Shown one piece after another: positions 8,542-16,427 of a DNA stretch of 64,000 nt (within the stretch, counting starts at the first letter, position 1; every line of letters starts with the position of its first letter). The DNA is taken from NCBI GenBank assembly GCA_024688685.1, contig JAILDX010000040.1:92366-156365 (forward strand). The letters run 5' to 3'. This stretch comes from Saccharofermentans sp. Its GTDB lineage: Bacteria > Bacillota > Clostridia > Saccharofermentanales > Saccharofermentanaceae. A program made the position numbers and the translations under genes. The notes below the pieces were generated by a model. That model worked only from the letters and a program-made list of their open reading frames with translations. It was not told the DNA's origin and searched no databases.

Positions 8542-8572
8542 AGACCGGTTCCACTATGGAGCCGGTCTTTTA
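8542..8572 (+). terminator. Intrinsic terminator after the GH16 gene
   Basis: A 12-bp stem (8542-8553 with 8557-8568, one G-T pair) closes a three-base loop and is followed by a short T run. Confidence 0.85.
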
Positions 8573-8594
8573 ATATTGCGTTATTCGCAAAAGA

Positions 8595-8608
8595 TTTATC
8601 GTTTATCG
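8595..8608 (+). repeat. Tandem TTTATCG repeat, possible operator
   Basis: Two adjacent copies of TTTATCG end 12 bases upstream of the -35 box of the DUF2975/XRE operon. The position suits an operator for the XRE regulator encoded in the same operon; this is an inference. Confidence 0.35.
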
Positions 8609-8619
8609 TTAAAAAGTTG

Positions 8620-8648
8620 TTGACAAAGATAAAGCCGCGGAGTATTAT
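8620..8648 (+). promoter_or_regulatory. Promoter of the DUF2975/XRE operon
   Basis: TTGACA (8620-8625) and TATTAT (8643-8648) with a 17-base spacer; the start codon follows 68 bases later, with an AAGGAG ribosome site. Confidence 0.8.
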
Positions 8649-8716
8649 CCAATCATCAGGAAACAATCGGCCGGACATAAGAACCTGAGAATAGGGAGAT
8701 ACTAAGGAGATTAAAA

Positions 8717-9307
8717 ATGAACGAAGAGAATGCAAAGTTAGCAAAGATCAAAAAGAGCTGCAGTGTTGGCAAGAAGATCACTACGATCCTCTGCATAATC
8801 GCGATAGTCGGATGCGTTACGGCAATGGTTGCCGGTGTTGCACTTCTTTCAAACGGAGAGAGATTTGAACCCGAGTTTGTAAAGCTCGTTGACGAAGGGA
8901 AGATCGACACTTCCAACGGAATAGGAAAGGCCAGCCTGGTCAACATCGGATCTATAAACGTAAACGACTGGGAATCTGATATTCCCGCTATGCAGAACAT
9001 GCTGAAGGAGCGACCCTACACTACTGTTTACGGGATATATATGATCATCGTCAGCCTGAGCATCGCAGTGGCATCCGTCATGATGAAGCTGCTGAGCAGC
9101 GTTTTCGGGCTTATCGAGAAGGAAGATACTCCGTTTACGGATGCAGTCATCAAGAGAGTCACAGTTGTAATGATCGTATTAAGCGGATTCCTCCTCCTGA
9201 CTGCAGGAGCAGCGTTTGGCATCCTGTGCGGAGCCGCAACATGGGTCATCTACACCGTACTTGATTACGGAAAGACACTCCAGATCCAGTCTGACGAGAC
9301 ATTGTGA
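8717..9307 (+). CDS. DUF2975-family membrane protein
   Basis: A 196-residue protein with four predicted membrane helices (about residues 22-45, 105-125, 145-165 and 168-188) and an extracytoplasmic loop of about 55 residues between the first two. The segment FGLIEKEDTPFT between helices two and three matches the (G/E)-x-PF-T feature of DUF2975 proteins such as Bacillus YoaS. As in yoaS-yozG, the next gene is a small XRE regulator of YozG type, 12 bases downstream. The molecular function of the family is not known. Confidence 0.7.
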   Translation: MNEENAKLAKIKKSCSVGKKITTILCIIAIVGCVTAMVAGVALLSNGERFEPEFVKLVDEGKIDTSNGIGKASLVNIGSINVNDWESDIPAMQNMLKERPYTTVYGIYMIIVSLSIAVASVMMKLLSSVFGLIEKEDTPFTDAVIKRVTVVMIVLSGFLLLTAGAAFGILCGAATWVIYTVLDYGKTLQIQSDETL

Positions 9308-9319
9308 CGGAGGTGGAAT

Positions 9320-9532
9320 ATGGGACAGATAATCTTAAGACTCGACAGAGTCATGGCAGACCGCAAGATATCACTTAACGATCTGTCGGAGAAGGTTGGC
9401 GTATCCAATGTCAATCTGTCGAAGATGAAGAACGGAAAGATATCAGCAATCAGATTCTCCACACTGGAAGCAATATGCGAAGCGCTTGACTGCCAGCCGG
9501 GAGACATACTGGAATACAGCAAAGACGAATAA
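9320..9532 (+). CDS. Small XRE-family (YozG-like) transcriptional regulator
   Basis: A 70-residue protein that is almost entirely one Cro/C1-type helix-turn-helix: RKISLNDLSEKVGVSNVNLSK supplies the two DNA-binding helices, and the end ALDCQPGDILEY is typical of the YozG/HTH_26 group. A GGAGGTGG ribosome site lies three bases before the ATG. It probably autoregulates the two-gene operon. A strong bidirectional hairpin follows. Confidence 0.9.
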   Translation: MGQIILRLDRVMADRKISLNDLSEKVGVSNVNLSKMKNGKISAIRFSTLEAICEALDCQPGDILEYSKDE

Positions 9533-9553
9533 GGGATAAATGCTGCAGCATAA

Positions 9554-9588
9554 AGAAAGGGTTCGTGATCAGATCGCGAACCCTTTCT
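9554..9588. terminator. Bidirectional terminator between convergent operons
   Basis: A perfect stem of at least 12 bp (AGAAAGGGTTCG with its complement) lies between the convergent XRE gene and the large TerD-like gene. The base of the stem gives T-rich ends on both strands. Confidence 0.75.
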
Positions 9589-9594
9589 CATATC

Positions 9595-11754
9595 CTAATT
9601 CATCAGCGCGATGATCTTCTCGAAATCATACTCACGTATTATCTCTTTCCCGTCAGGGATATCTATTGTCTTATCCGTGACTATGACATCCGCGGAACTG
9701 ATGTCATCCGTAACCTCTTCCGCACACATCTCAAAGAAATCCTTCAGATTGAAAACGTGTGTTACATTGATCAGATCGACCAGATGACCGGAACTCTGCA
9801 TTCCGGCAACATTTTCAAATGAATCCACTCTTGTATTGATCCACACAAAATCGCCTGCCGTAAGATCAACGGCAAACAGATAGCAGAACCTGCTGTCATT
9901 GTTTACTATAAACGAAGACTCTATGGTCTTGGGTTCAAATACCCTGCCTGAGTCCTCCCTGTCACGCAGCATGTATCCTGCCTTGCAGAAGCAGCGGGCA
10001 AAAGTCTTGTCAGAAAAAACATTGTCGCAGAAGATCAGGTATCTTACATCAGGATACAGTGCCCTGAACTCTTCAATATCAACATCGAAATACTCAGATC
10101 CGCCATTATATCCGCTCGTCTCATCGCCTGAATAAACAATGGCCTTCGACTGTCTGTCAGCCATCGTTCTCCAAGAGAACTCTGTCTGAACATTCCGGCC
10201 GTCAAGACCGATAACGGACAGATCTATATCGTCAACAAGTTCCCAGTATGTGAATCCGCGGATCTTCTTTGCATCTCCGATATGGATCCTGGAACCCTTC
10301 GGAAGGACACCCAGTCCCGTCGAACCTGCCGACTCCTGAATAGGCAGAGCATAGTTCGCCATCGAAGGATTGATATAGACCCTGCCAAGTCTTCCCTTCA
10401 GATTGCGCCTTAACGCAGACCCGATCACCTCTTTTGCCTTACCGACAGTATCCTCATCAAGAAGTGATCTTCTTCTCTCAACCTCTTTTTGTGTCTCAAT
10501 GTGAGACTTGCTCATATTGAACTTAACGTATGAGAACGATCGCGGAACCCTCTCAAACTCATACTGCAGATAACTTATATAGAGCTGCATCAATATGATC
10601 GTATTCTTCGTATCGATGCTCTCCAGAACGAACCTGATATCGTCTTCACTCTCGCATCTGCTCAGGATGTAATTGAGATTGCGCAGGACAGCCCCACTCC
10701 CCTTCGAACCCTCAAGACACGACAGAGCACTGCGGATATTCTTCTCTCTCATCTCGTTCTCGAAACCGGAATACGAAGACATATTCACATCACCCCTCAT
10801 GAGATCTGCGAATTTCTTCTCATCCTCAGTTACAGGCTTAAAGTGAATGTGGTGCAAAAGCCCTGCCCATTTTCTTTTCTTCTCAAAGCATACCGAAACA
10901 TCCGTCCTGCCGCTTTCAAAAGCCTTGTGAATGACTTCAGAAATAAGTTTCCTGTGTTTATTCTTCAGGTTGAGCTGATTGATATTCTCTGAATAGTAAT
11001 AATGGAAATTAAGCTCCTCCGTGAGTTTGATTACATCTGACAGATCCAGGTGCTTTGCATATCTTGTATTTTCCTGATAAACGATAAGCTTAACTGCCGT
11101 GTTCTTTGATGCTATATAAGAAGGATCATAGTCATATTCCTTAACATAATGATCGATGCATTCAAACAGGTCTTCTGAAAGAGATCTTGTTCCCTTCAGT
11201 GCATTATCGATCATCTCCTGAAGGATGCTGACAGCCTCATCTTCTTTTACGATGATAAAATCCTTTATCGAACCTGTCTCCTTGAATGCCTTTCTAACTA
11301 TATCCTCTTCATCCTCAAAAACTGAATGGCGCGTCTTTGACATATCTCCGAGTCCATAGGTAATCAGATAATTCAGTATCTGATCGTAATAGAGCCTGTC
11401 ATCCGTAAGTTTAAGAACACTCTTCGGGAAACCTCTGTAAAACGGCTCCGGAACTTTTGTACCGATCATGATGTTCTCGACAGTCATGATCATGTCTCTG
11501 TGTGCAAGATCTCCACCTTTTATGATCCTGATATTGAAGAGCCTTGCAAGAGAAAAGAGGACTTCAGGCACACACTTCTCATCCGCCTTCTGATCACGAA
11601 CGATAATATGCTTGCTGAACAGATATTTCTTATAAATGAAGTCCATGTATTCCTCACAAAAAGCCGGCGGTATTGCAGGACTGGACCGGAAAAAGAAGTA
11701 AGCCCCGCTAGCTGCCGGCACTTCCAATTTACTATCTGCGGTGGAAAAGTTCAA
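9595..11754 (-). CDS. Large cytoplasmic protein with C-terminal TerD-like domain
   Basis: A 719-residue protein without membrane segments or signal peptide. The N-terminal two-thirds are helical; it contains LYYDQILNYLITYGLGDMS near residue 125. The C-terminal part (about 480-690) has alternating strands with DIDLSVIGLDG and AIVYSGDETSGYNGGSEYFD, which resemble the calcium-binding core of TerD-type stress proteins. I know proteins with a similar overall plan only from uncharacterised families. The longest frame starts with TTG at 11754, sharing bases with the stop of the preceding gene; an internal ATG at 11646 has a better ribosome site (GAGG) and would give 683 residues. It is the last gene of the acyl-CoA synthetase operon. 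Function unknown. Confidence 0.6.
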   Translation of the reverse strand: MNFSTADSKLEVPAASGAYFFFRSSPAIPPAFCEEYMDFIYKKYLFSKHIIVRDQKADEKCVPEVLFSLARLFNIRIIKGGDLAHRDMIMTVENIMIGTKVPEPFYRGFPKSVLKLTDDRLYYDQILNYLITYGLGDMSKTRHSVFEDEEDIVRKAFKETGSIKDFIIVKEDEAVSILQEMIDNALKGTRSLSEDLFECIDHYVKEYDYDPSYIASKNTAVKLIVYQENTRYAKHLDLSDVIKLTEELNFHYYYSENINQLNLKNKHRKLISEVIHKAFESGRTDVSVCFEKKRKWAGLLHHIHFKPVTEDEKKFADLMRGDVNMSSYSGFENEMREKNIRSALSCLEGSKGSGAVLRNLNYILSRCESEDDIRFVLESIDTKNTIILMQLYISYLQYEFERVPRSFSYVKFNMSKSHIETQKEVERRRSLLDEDTVGKAKEVIGSALRRNLKGRLGRVYINPSMANYALPIQESAGSTGLGVLPKGSRIHIGDAKKIRGFTYWELVDDIDLSVIGLDGRNVQTEFSWRTMADRQSKAIVYSGDETSGYNGGSEYFDVDIEEFRALYPDVRYLIFCDNVFSDKTFARCFCKAGYMLRDREDSGRVFEPKTIESSFIVNNDSRFCYLFAVDLTAGDFVWINTRVDSFENVAGMQSSGHLVDLINVTHVFNLKDFFEMCAEEVTDDISSADVIVTDKTIDIPDGKEIIREYDFEKIIALMN

Positions 11755-13040
11755 GCCTTCTTTTTGGATACTGAGCAGACAAGGATGGCAGCTATCGCCA
11801 TGACAGTCAGAACAAGATTTCTGTACGTCATCCAGAAATGGATCGCAGAATGATTAGAGCATACCGCATACCATGCAAACGGAATGAGAGCGATGAGCAG
11901 CAGCGGAATGAGCAGATTCTCGGTCAGTTTAAAACTCTTTTTGCTGATGATTACATACATCACAAAACCTATAACTGCTGCCGCAAAAAGAGAGACAGAG
12001 AAGGGGTCTCTGAAAGCTTCAAGGTTATAACCAAACACTTCGATGATATTATCAGATCTGATACCTGTAGCCTCATAAGCATCAGTAACTGTTCTGACAG
12101 TGATCTGTTCCAGTGCATCGGATATCGTCTGTCCTCCTGTGATAAGGTCTGAGACCACCCATTTCGAGCCCCACATGAAAACATATCCTATACCCCAGCT
12201 GAGGCACGAAATGATCATCGTAATGATAGATGTCTTTGAGTCGTCCCTCCGCTTAACGAGAAGCAGGATCAGCGGTATTCCGAGACTTGCGAGCGGGTAC
12301 GTCAGGAAGTCAAAGAATGCGACGGCAATTCCGGTTATCAGGAAGAGGATCCAGTATTTGTCGCTCATTGCTATCCCCGTTCTGACCAGCACCAGTATCG
12401 CGACGAGCATGATGTTATATATGCACGCATACTGCATATTCAAAACTGTGCTGACCGGATTGATCAGAAGCGTTATGAGAAGAAGAGGGATTATCATCTT
12501 CCTGAGATCGTCATCGTGCGCCATCTTCATCAGGATCAGGAACATCATAACTATCTGGAAAACAGCATTAACGATCCTTATCCCGCTGATATCAAAAACA
12601 GTGAGAAGCGGCTTCAGGAAAAGAAGATAGCCGTGCCAGTATCTGGCATAACTGACGACAATTGATGAACCGTCTTCTGAAAGTTCAAGCATTCGCAGAA
12701 GATAGCCGGAATCATCATACATATCCTTTATGGTTACATAAACATATTTTGATTCCATGGCATCTCTTAACGCGGAACCTTCTCTTCTCATTGCGGCAAT
12801 GCTCAGCATGATCGTATCGGTATAATTATCCATCCTCGTACTCGTAAGCCACGGGATATAGGAGTTCGTCAAGCCCTCCGAATCATAGATATCGGACGAG
12901 TTCGCAACATTCTTTCTTATCTGATCAAGCGGGATCATATAGACGAGCGTCATAAGGACCGTACCTGCCAGGACTGCCGCCAAAAGGATCGCAGCACCTG
13001 TCAGGATATTCCTGATTGCCTGTCTTATCTTGCCTTCCAT
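11751..13040 (-). CDS. Polytopic membrane protein, possibly GT-C-like
   Basis: A 429-residue protein with about ten hydrophobic helices and one large extracytoplasmic loop between the first and second (about residues 40-140). This plan is reminiscent of GT-C glycosyltransferases, but the DE or DD signature of that fold is not evident, so no activity is assigned. Start and stop codons are interleaved with both neighbours: its ATG shares a base with the stop of the acyl-CoA synthetase gene (TGATG), and its stop overlaps the TTG of the TerD-like gene. The three proteins are therefore almost certainly co-translated. Confidence 0.6.
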   Translation of the reverse strand: MEGKIRQAIRNILTGAAILLAAVLAGTVLMTLVYMIPLDQIRKNVANSSDIYDSEGLTNSYIPWLTSTRMDNYTDTIMLSIAAMRREGSALRDAMESKYVYVTIKDMYDDSGYLLRMLELSEDGSSIVVSYARYWHGYLLFLKPLLTVFDISGIRIVNAVFQIVMMFLILMKMAHDDDLRKMIIPLLLITLLINPVSTVLNMQYACIYNIMLVAILVLVRTGIAMSDKYWILFLITGIAVAFFDFLTYPLASLGIPLILLLVKRRDDSKTSIITMIISCLSWGIGYVFMWGSKWVVSDLITGGQTISDALEQITVRTVTDAYEATGIRSDNIIEVFGYNLEAFRDPFSVSLFAAAVIGFVMYVIISKKSFKLTENLLIPLLLIALIPFAWYAVCSNHSAIHFWMTYRNLVLTVMAIAAILVCSVSKKKA

Positions 13041-14890
13041 CAGGATGTCTTTATGAGTTTATCGAAGTTCTTTCCGTTGACATCACGCATCGTGACACCG
13101 CACTCCTTGAGCTTGTTCTCTATGTGTTCCTGCTCCTTGGGGCGCTTGATCTTGAGCGTTGTCGTCTTTATCATATCCTCCTCGGAGAATACGTAATTTC
13201 TGACGATCTTATATGCGGGCATAGTGTGATTTGCTTCATGCATCTTATCATTGAGATATGCTTCAACCTGATTATCGTCAGGCTCAACAGTAAGACCGAG
13301 TTCTCTTCCGATATCGCTGCGGTTGATCAGGATCTTCGCGCAGATATCAATAGCTTCCTTGTCATTGACATTACCCCATACAAAGACCTCGTTAACACCT
13401 TTGATCTCGGCAATGACTGACTCGATCTCTTCAGGGAAAGCCTTCTTGCCGTTTGTAAGAACGATCATCGACTTAACTCTTCCGGTAATGTGGATACTGC
13501 CTGTCTTGTCGATATAACCCATATCGCCCGTGTGGAACCATCCGTCACTGTCTATGGCTTCCTTCGTCGCTTCTTCATTGCGGTAGTAACCAAGCATTAC
13601 GCTGTCAGACTTGGTCAGGATCTCTCCGACCGCCTTGGGGCCTACACCGTCACAGTCAATGGCAGCAGTAATACCTGCCATAGGGCGGCCGACGCTTCCC
13701 TTAACATTCAGCAGTTCATTCGTAACTGAAATAACCGGAGATGTCTCTGTCAGTCCGTAACCCATATACATATCGATACCGAAATCAGTAAATGCATCGA
13801 TATACTTCTTATCGATTCCCGCACCCCCGATAACGACGAACCTGAAATTGCCGCCAAGATTATCAAGGATCTGCTTATAAACATTATGCCTGATATCAAT
13901 GCCGCACTTCTTAAGGAATCTCGTGATCGGACGCATAACGTTGACGACCTTATCCTTCCCCGTCTTAACGAGAACATCTTCAATCTTTGAATATATATTC
14001 TCGAAAAGGATCGGCACCGAAATACACACGTTAGGACCCCACTCCTGCAGGTTCTTTGTGATGTAGCGGAGACCGTCAGAAAGACATAGGCAGCCGCCCG
14101 ACAAAAGGATAAAGAAATCACAGGTATTCTCAAAAGTGTGATGCAGGGGCAAGATGGAAAACGCCCTTTCACCCGGATGGACATCAAGTGTCTGATTGAT
14201 CGAGTGAACGTTGGATGTGATGTTCTTATGACTCAGCAGAACGCCCTTGCTCATTGAAGTCGTACCGGACGTAAAAAGGATGATCCTTGCTTCTTCAGCG
14301 TTAATGGGTGTTGTCAGGAACTTGTTATCACCGTTATTGATTTTCTCTTTACCTTCTTCGAGAAGGTCATAGAAACTTGCAAATCTGTCATCATCAGGCC
14401 AGTCAGTATCTTTTACGCCTTCGCGGTACATGACGATGAACTTCCTGACAACAATATCATCCTCACCATTATCCTGCCTCTTAGCAATATTGAGCATCAT
14501 CTTATGGTGTTTGTGATGATAGATGAGAATCTTGCTCTCGCTCCTCTTCAGGAGTGCGACAAGCTCATCCTCGGGAAGTGCTCTGTCAAGAGGAACGCCC
14601 ACGCTGTCAGTCGACAAAATCGCATTGTACGAAACAAACCACTCATAGCTGTTCTCGCCGACTACCGCCAGCTTGTCACCCGCAAACTCACTGTTGAGCA
14701 GATATGTACCAAAAGCCTTTATGTCTTCTCCGAACTCATAAAAGCTTCTGTGTATCTCCGACTGCTGCGGATTCCTTCTGAATATAAAAGCATCTCTGGC
14801 GCCGTGCATCTCGCAGGCACTCATCATGAGATCTCTGAGATTATCATATTTCTTTGACTCGTACAGAGCAGTACCGGTCACTGGTTTCAT
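13040..14890 (-). CDS. Long-chain acyl-CoA synthetase-like AMP-binding enzyme
   Basis: A 616-residue member of the ANL superfamily, which activates carboxylic acids with ATP to the acyl-adenylate and then transfers them to CoA. It carries the P-loop-like ILFTSGTTSMSKGVLLSH (about residues 205-222), YMGYGLTETSPVIS near 385, and GWFHTGDMGYID with the hinge ITGRVKSMIVLTNGKKAFPEEIE near 465-500, including the catalytic Lys region. The length fits FadD-like long-chain enzymes. An AAGGAG site precedes the ATG. It is the first gene of a three-gene operon and divergent from plsC, which suggests a role in lipid or lipid-linked metabolism. Confidence 0.85.
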   Translation of the reverse strand: MKPVTGTALYESKKYDNLRDLMMSACEMHGARDAFIFRRNPQQSEIHRSFYEFGEDIKAFGTYLLNSEFAGDKLAVVGENSYEWFVSYNAILSTDSVGVPLDRALPEDELVALLKRSESKILIYHHKHHKMMLNIAKRQDNGEDDIVVRKFIVMYREGVKDTDWPDDDRFASFYDLLEEGKEKINNGDNKFLTTPINAEEARIILFTSGTTSMSKGVLLSHKNITSNVHSINQTLDVHPGERAFSILPLHHTFENTCDFFILLSGGCLCLSDGLRYITKNLQEWGPNVCISVPILFENIYSKIEDVLVKTGKDKVVNVMRPITRFLKKCGIDIRHNVYKQILDNLGGNFRFVVIGGAGIDKKYIDAFTDFGIDMYMGYGLTETSPVISVTNELLNVKGSVGRPMAGITAAIDCDGVGPKAVGEILTKSDSVMLGYYRNEEATKEAIDSDGWFHTGDMGYIDKTGSIHITGRVKSMIVLTNGKKAFPEEIESVIAEIKGVNEVFVWGNVNDKEAIDICAKILINRSDIGRELGLTVEPDDNQVEAYLNDKMHEANHTMPAYKIVRNYVFSEEDMIKTTTLKIKRPKEQEHIENKLKECGVTMRDVNGKNFDKLIKTS

Positions 14891-14989
14891 TACTTAATTC
14901 TCCTTAACGGGGCGTACTTCCGATAGCATATAATACCACTATTCTTCAAAATTGCCTAATTTTAAATATATATATCACCGCGAAACTCT

Positions 14990-15018
14990 TTGACGCATTA
15001 CACTTAATCGGGTATGAT
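14990..15018 (+). promoter_or_regulatory. Promoter of plsC
   Basis: TTGACG (14990-14995) and TATGAT (15013-15018) are separated by 17 bases. The expected transcription start, near 15025, lies after the in-frame ATG at 15014, which excludes that codon as the start and supports ATG 15059. Confidence 0.8.
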
Positions 15019-15058
15019 TTGTTTTGATGATAGGAAGTCATTAAATCGGAGGCAACTG

Positions 15059-15772
15059 ATGGCAGGTACTGACAAGCATAAGCATCTTGACGAGAAATAC
15101 CCTACAAAGAGAGGTTTCTGGGACATTGTAGCTAAGAATGTCTTTCTTCTTGAGACTCACATTTTCTGCAACATGAAATGTATCGGCAAGGAGAACTTCC
15201 CCAAGAATAATCCCTATGTCGTTGCTTCCAACCACCAGTCATACCCGGACGGAGTCCTTATCATCGATTATCTCCCCAAGGGACATTTCAAATGGATGTG
15301 CTGCCTTGCTGCTTCAGACCTTGAGACAAACCACGGCTCACTCGGGCGCCTTATCATGCGTGTAGGCAGAGGCATCGCAGTCGACCGTTACGGCAATCCC
15401 GTAAGAGGCCTCATCAAGGCGAAGAAGGAAGTTGAGGCGGGCAATATCTGTTTCGTATTCCCTGAGGGCACGAGAACTGCAACAGGTCAGCTCGGAGAGC
15501 TTAAGGACGGCGCTTGCTATATCGCAATCAAGGCAGGAACACCTCTTGTTCCCGTTTATATTTCAGGTGCATATCAGATCTGGCCGAGACAGAGCAAGCA
15601 CCCTCATCCCTTCAAGGGTTTCCTCAAGCGCAAGAAGATCAGGATCTTTGTCGGAGAGCCCCTGATGCCCGCAGATTATGACAACGATGCTCATAAGATG
15701 ACAGAAGCGCTCTCCGTATGGATGCATGAGATGCAGGATAAGTATTACGATCCTGAGAATGCTCCTGTCTGA
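15059..15772 (+). CDS. plsC: 1-acyl-sn-glycerol-3-phosphate acyltransferase
   Basis: PlsC adds the second acyl chain to lysophosphatidate to give phosphatidic acid at the membrane. The protein (237 residues) has all four acyltransferase blocks: NHQSYPDG (the catalytic HX4D) near residue 60, GIAVDRYG near 108, FPEGTRT near 138, and the VPVYISGA block near 166. GGAGG lies six bases before ATG 15059 (MAGTDKH), and the promoter position rules out the longer frame. Its divergent position next to an acyl-CoA synthetase operon fits phospholipid synthesis. Confidence 0.9.
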   Translation: MAGTDKHKHLDEKYPTKRGFWDIVAKNVFLLETHIFCNMKCIGKENFPKNNPYVVASNHQSYPDGVLIIDYLPKGHFKWMCCLAASDLETNHGSLGRLIMRVGRGIAVDRYGNPVRGLIKAKKEVEAGNICFVFPEGTRTATGQLGELKDGACYIAIKAGTPLVPVYISGAYQIWPRQSKHPHPFKGFLKRKKIRIFVGEPLMPADYDNDAHKMTEALSVWMHEMQDKYYDPENAPV

Positions 15773-15800
15773 TAAATAATTTTTACCCTTTTATCCGTCT

Positions 15801-16427
15801 TTATCCGTCTTCAGAGAATGTCGAAGTGATCTTCTGTACGCCTTCGAGATATATTCCGTATGTCTCTTTGCCGTAGAAGTTCTCAAGATTATAGTATGAA
15901 TTGACCGTATGTATTCCGACTGCGATCGTGACAGCAACCGTAGTAACTATCGCCAGCACAGTCATAGTCTTGATATTCTTATTGTCGTAAATGATCTTTA
16001 TCATAAGGATGCCGATAACCCCGCCTGCCGTATTGGCAATGAGGTCAACAACATCAGCGGAACCGAAACCGAATGTAAACTGCATTATCTCTATCGCCAG
16101 CGAGACAGATGCGACTGACATTATCTTCGTCAGTACCGACTTATCGTGAAAGAGCATCTCAAGATATATCCCAAAAGGCATGAACGCAAAAACATTCAGG
16201 ATCATATCACCAATAATGATCCTTCGGGGATCGAGATTTGCATAATCGGCAAAATGTGCCAGCGTATCAGCGTTGATCAGACCTTTGTTCTGCCAGTATT
16301 CAGGATAAAACAGTCTGGCATCAGCCTTGAAGAACAGGATCCATACCGGAACCAGTATCAGGTAGATGATAAACAGGATCACTACGAGTATCCTGAACGG
16401 CCTCCCCTTGTCCGTGATCATCGTCAT
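15801..16427 (-). CDS. VanZ-like membrane protein
   Basis: A 208-residue protein with four to five membrane helices. It has the VanZ core: NVFAFMPFGIYL near residue 80, EIMQFTFGFGSADVVDL near 113, and ANTAGGVIG near 131. VanZ family members are linked to teicoplanin resistance in some enterococci, but most chromosomal copies are uncharacterised. Its ATG overlaps the mutS2 stop by four bases (ATGA), so it is the last gene of the dnaE/pfkA/mutS2 block. Just beyond its stop a 10-base unit (AGACGGATAA on the coding strand) is tandemly duplicated. Confidence 0.85.
   Translation of the reverse strand: MTMITDKGRPFRILVVILFIIYLILVPVWILFFKADARLFYPEYWQNKGLINADTLAHFADYANLDPRRIIIGDMILNVFAFMPFGIYLEMLFHDKSVLTKIMSVASVSLAIEIMQFTFGFGSADVVDLIANTAGGVIGILMIKIIYDNKNIKTMTVLAIVTTVAVTIAVGIHTVNSYYNLENFYGKETYGIYLEGVQKITSTFSEDG

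Noticed and set aside
15014..15058. Longer start of plsC
   Set aside because: The ATG at 15014 lies within the -10 box of the promoter and would not be transcribed.
15791..15810. Tandem 10-base duplication at the end of the vanZ-like gene
   Set aside because: A single simple duplication around the stop codon; no sign of function.
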